This document shows positions 6,145 through 7,323 of a stretch of 7,323 nucleotides of DNA, in pieces. The stretch is from the NCBI GenBank assembly GCA_013152625.1, contig JAADFY010000054.1:1-7323 (forward strand), given 5' to 3'. This DNA is from Alphaproteobacteria bacterium (GTDB taxonomy: Bacteria; Pseudomonadota; Alphaproteobacteria; Rhizobiales; Devosiaceae). Position 1 is the first letter of the stretch. Every line of letters begins with the position of its first letter. The position numbers and the translations under genes are program-made. Under the pieces are notes generated by a model. It was not told the origin of the DNA. It saw nothing but the letters and a program-made list of their open reading frames with translations, and made no database searches.

Positions 6145-6188
6145 ACCGCCGGTCCTCTTTTTTTCAAAGGGGCCGGCGGTTTTTATTT
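6145..6188 (+). terminator. Intrinsic terminator of ccrM; its T-run overlaps the mutY stop codon
   Basis: ACCGCCGGTCC at 6145-6155 pairs with GGCCGGCGGT and one further G (6170-6180) to give an 11-pair stem with a single G-T wobble. Beyond a bulged T6156, CTTT (6157-6160) can pair with AAAG (6166-6169), leaving a five-base loop. The stem is followed by TTTTTATTT from 6180. Read rightward this is a classic rho-independent terminator, 28 bases after the ccrM stop. Read leftward, after mutY, there is no T-run behind the stem, so it should act mainly on ccrM. The TAA of mutY is at 6185-6183, inside the T-run. Confidence 0.9.
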
Positions 6189-7313
6189 CTCCGCATGTTT
6201 TGCGCTGAAACCCACGACCTCGGCGGCACGCAGTACTTTTTTGTACAAGGTGGGCAAGGCAAGGCGGGCGAAATCCGCCCGGGACACCCAGGCACCACCA
6301 AACCGGGCAGGAAACGAATTGCCTCTGGCCCGCCAGACCTCCAGTTCAAGGGAAAAATGGGTAAAGACATGGCGCACGGTGCCGGCGGAGCGCCAACTGC
6401 GTCGAAATGGCCAGGCGGGCGGCTCGGTGGCCGGGTTCCAGTCACTGCCGGGCACTTCGCTCATGTGGGCCAGAAGTCCGGTATCGATGCGTTTTCGTAT
6501 CCACACGGCACCATCGGCCCGGGTTAATACAAATACATGGCCATAGCGTTTTGGCCGGGCTTTTCGCGGGGGGCGCACCGGAAACCCGGTGGGGTCTCCC
6601 GCCGACAACCCGATGCAGCCCGCCTTTAGCGGACACACCGGACATTTGGGGTTTTTCGGCGTGCAGATGGTTGCGCCAAGGTCCATCATGGCCTGGGCGA
6701 AATCACCGGCACGGGCCGGGACCTGCGGTTCGATCCAAACGCGAATTTGGGTTTTTGTGGCCTCTTTTGGCGTTGAAAGCGCCAGCAATCTGGCCACCAC
6801 CCGTTCGACATTGCCATCGATTGCGGCCACGGGTTCGTCGTGGCAAATGGCGGCGATTGCGGCGGATGTATAGGGTCCGATGCCCGGCAGTTTTTCAAGA
6901 CTTTCGGCGGTTTTCGGAAATTTTCCGGCAAATTGTTCGCATACAATACGGGCGCAGGCATGCACATTGCGGGCCCGGGCATAATATCCCAGCCCGGCCC
7001 ATGCGGCCAGAACGTCATCGAGGGGGGCGGCGGCAAACCGGTGCACATTCGGCCATTGCTCGAGAAACCGGGCATAATAGGGGGCAACCGTACCCGTGCC
7101 GGTCTGTTGAAGCATGATTTCAGAAAGCCAGACCCGGTAGGGATCGGGCCGGGCCCCGGTGGCGCGGGCGCGGGGACTGACGCGCCAGGGCAAATCGCGG
7201 GCATGGGCATCATACCAGCGCAACAACGCCTCGCTATCCAGCTTTAGCGAAGAAACAGCGGGGTTGGCCTCATCGGATAAAGAACACTTTGTGTCGGCGG
7301 TCAGGCGGTGCAT
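6183..7313 (-). CDS. mutY: Adenine DNA glycosylase MutY
   Basis: MutY removes adenine mispaired with 8-oxoguanine, preventing G-to-T changes. The 376-residue protein has the whole family layout. LPWR is at 41-44. The first catalytic acid is Glu65 in WLSEIMLQQT (62-71). GLGYYARARN lies at 108-117. The helix-hairpin-helix is LPGIGPYTSAAIAAI (142-156), including the active-site tyrosine Tyr148. The catalytic Asp166 lies in AAIDGNVERV (163-172). The [4Fe-4S] loop is Cys217-X6-Cys224-X2-Cys227-X5-Cys233. A C-terminal NUDIX-like domain from about 255, which recognises 8-oxoguanine, carries GLLAHMSEVPG (279-289) and HVFTHFSLEL (315-324). The residues after LQQT are GTGTV rather than the more usual QVATV or TVxxV pattern. 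Start: the ATG at 7313 has AGGG at 7323-7320 at proper spacing. The first 25 residues are an unconserved tail. The gene converges on ccrM, and its promoter lies beyond the window. Confidence 0.97.
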   Translation of the reverse strand: MHRLTADTKCSLSDEANPAVSSLKLDSEALLRWYDAHARDLPWRVSPRARATGARPDPYRVWLSEIMLQQTGTGTVAPYYARFLEQWPNVHRFAAAPLDDVLAAWAGLGYYARARNVHACARIVCEQFAGKFPKTAESLEKLPGIGPYTSAAIAAICHDEPVAAIDGNVERVVARLLALSTPKEATKTQIRVWIEPQVPARAGDFAQAMMDLGATICTPKNPKCPVCPLKAGCIGLSAGDPTGFPVRPPRKARPKRYGHVFVLTRADGAVWIRKRIDTGLLAHMSEVPGSDWNPATEPPAWPFRRSWRSAGTVRHVFTHFSLELEVWRARGNSFPARFGGAWVSRADFARLALPTLYKKVLRAAEVVGFSAKHAEK

Positions 7314-7323
7314 GGTGTTCCCT

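Overview
The window is a compact, GC-rich stretch of ordinary chromosome, most likely from an alphaproteobacterium. The strongest lineage marker is a full-length CcrM-type GANTC methyltransferase with its C-terminal RAMA domain. The divergent ETF-QO / family 4 uracil-DNA glycosylase pair and the run moaB, radical SAM, rnhB, ccrM fit the same group. The genus cannot be read from the sequence. I see no insertion sequence, phage gene, CRISPR array, tRNA or rRNA.

Layout, left to right. An electron-transfer flavoprotein:ubiquinone oxidoreductase gene runs leftward and is cut by the window edge (1-1111, minus). All following genes up to 6116 are on the plus strand: a family 4-type uracil-DNA glycosylase (1189-2052, with other possible starts), a short ORF that looks like an internally deleted major facilitator transporter (2101-2406), moaB (2416-2955), a PA0069-type radical SAM protein (3036-4190), ribonuclease HII (4224-4856) and ccrM (4962-6116). 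mutY is read leftward (6183-7313) and converges on ccrM. A strong intrinsic terminator separates the two, and its T-run contains the mutY stop codon. No gap between genes exceeds about 105 bases.

Together the genes form a loose genome-maintenance neighbourhood. UDG removes uracil, MutY removes adenine opposite 8-oxoguanine, RNase HII incises at ribonucleotides in DNA, and CcrM writes the cell-cycle methylation mark. The radical SAM protein belongs to the wider family of spore photoproduct lyase, but its own reaction is not established. moaB (molybdenum cofactor) and ETF-QO (electron transfer to quinone) are metabolic neighbours. A shared repair function is inference from position only.

No clearly new multi-gene system is visible. 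The points most worth a second look are the transporter reduced to its two ends by an apparent in-frame deletion, the UDG that keeps only two of the four usual iron-sulfur cysteines, the marked scarcity of GANTC sites (five by eye) with one at a predicted transcription start, and a repeated TTAACCCTGA element upstream of ccrM.
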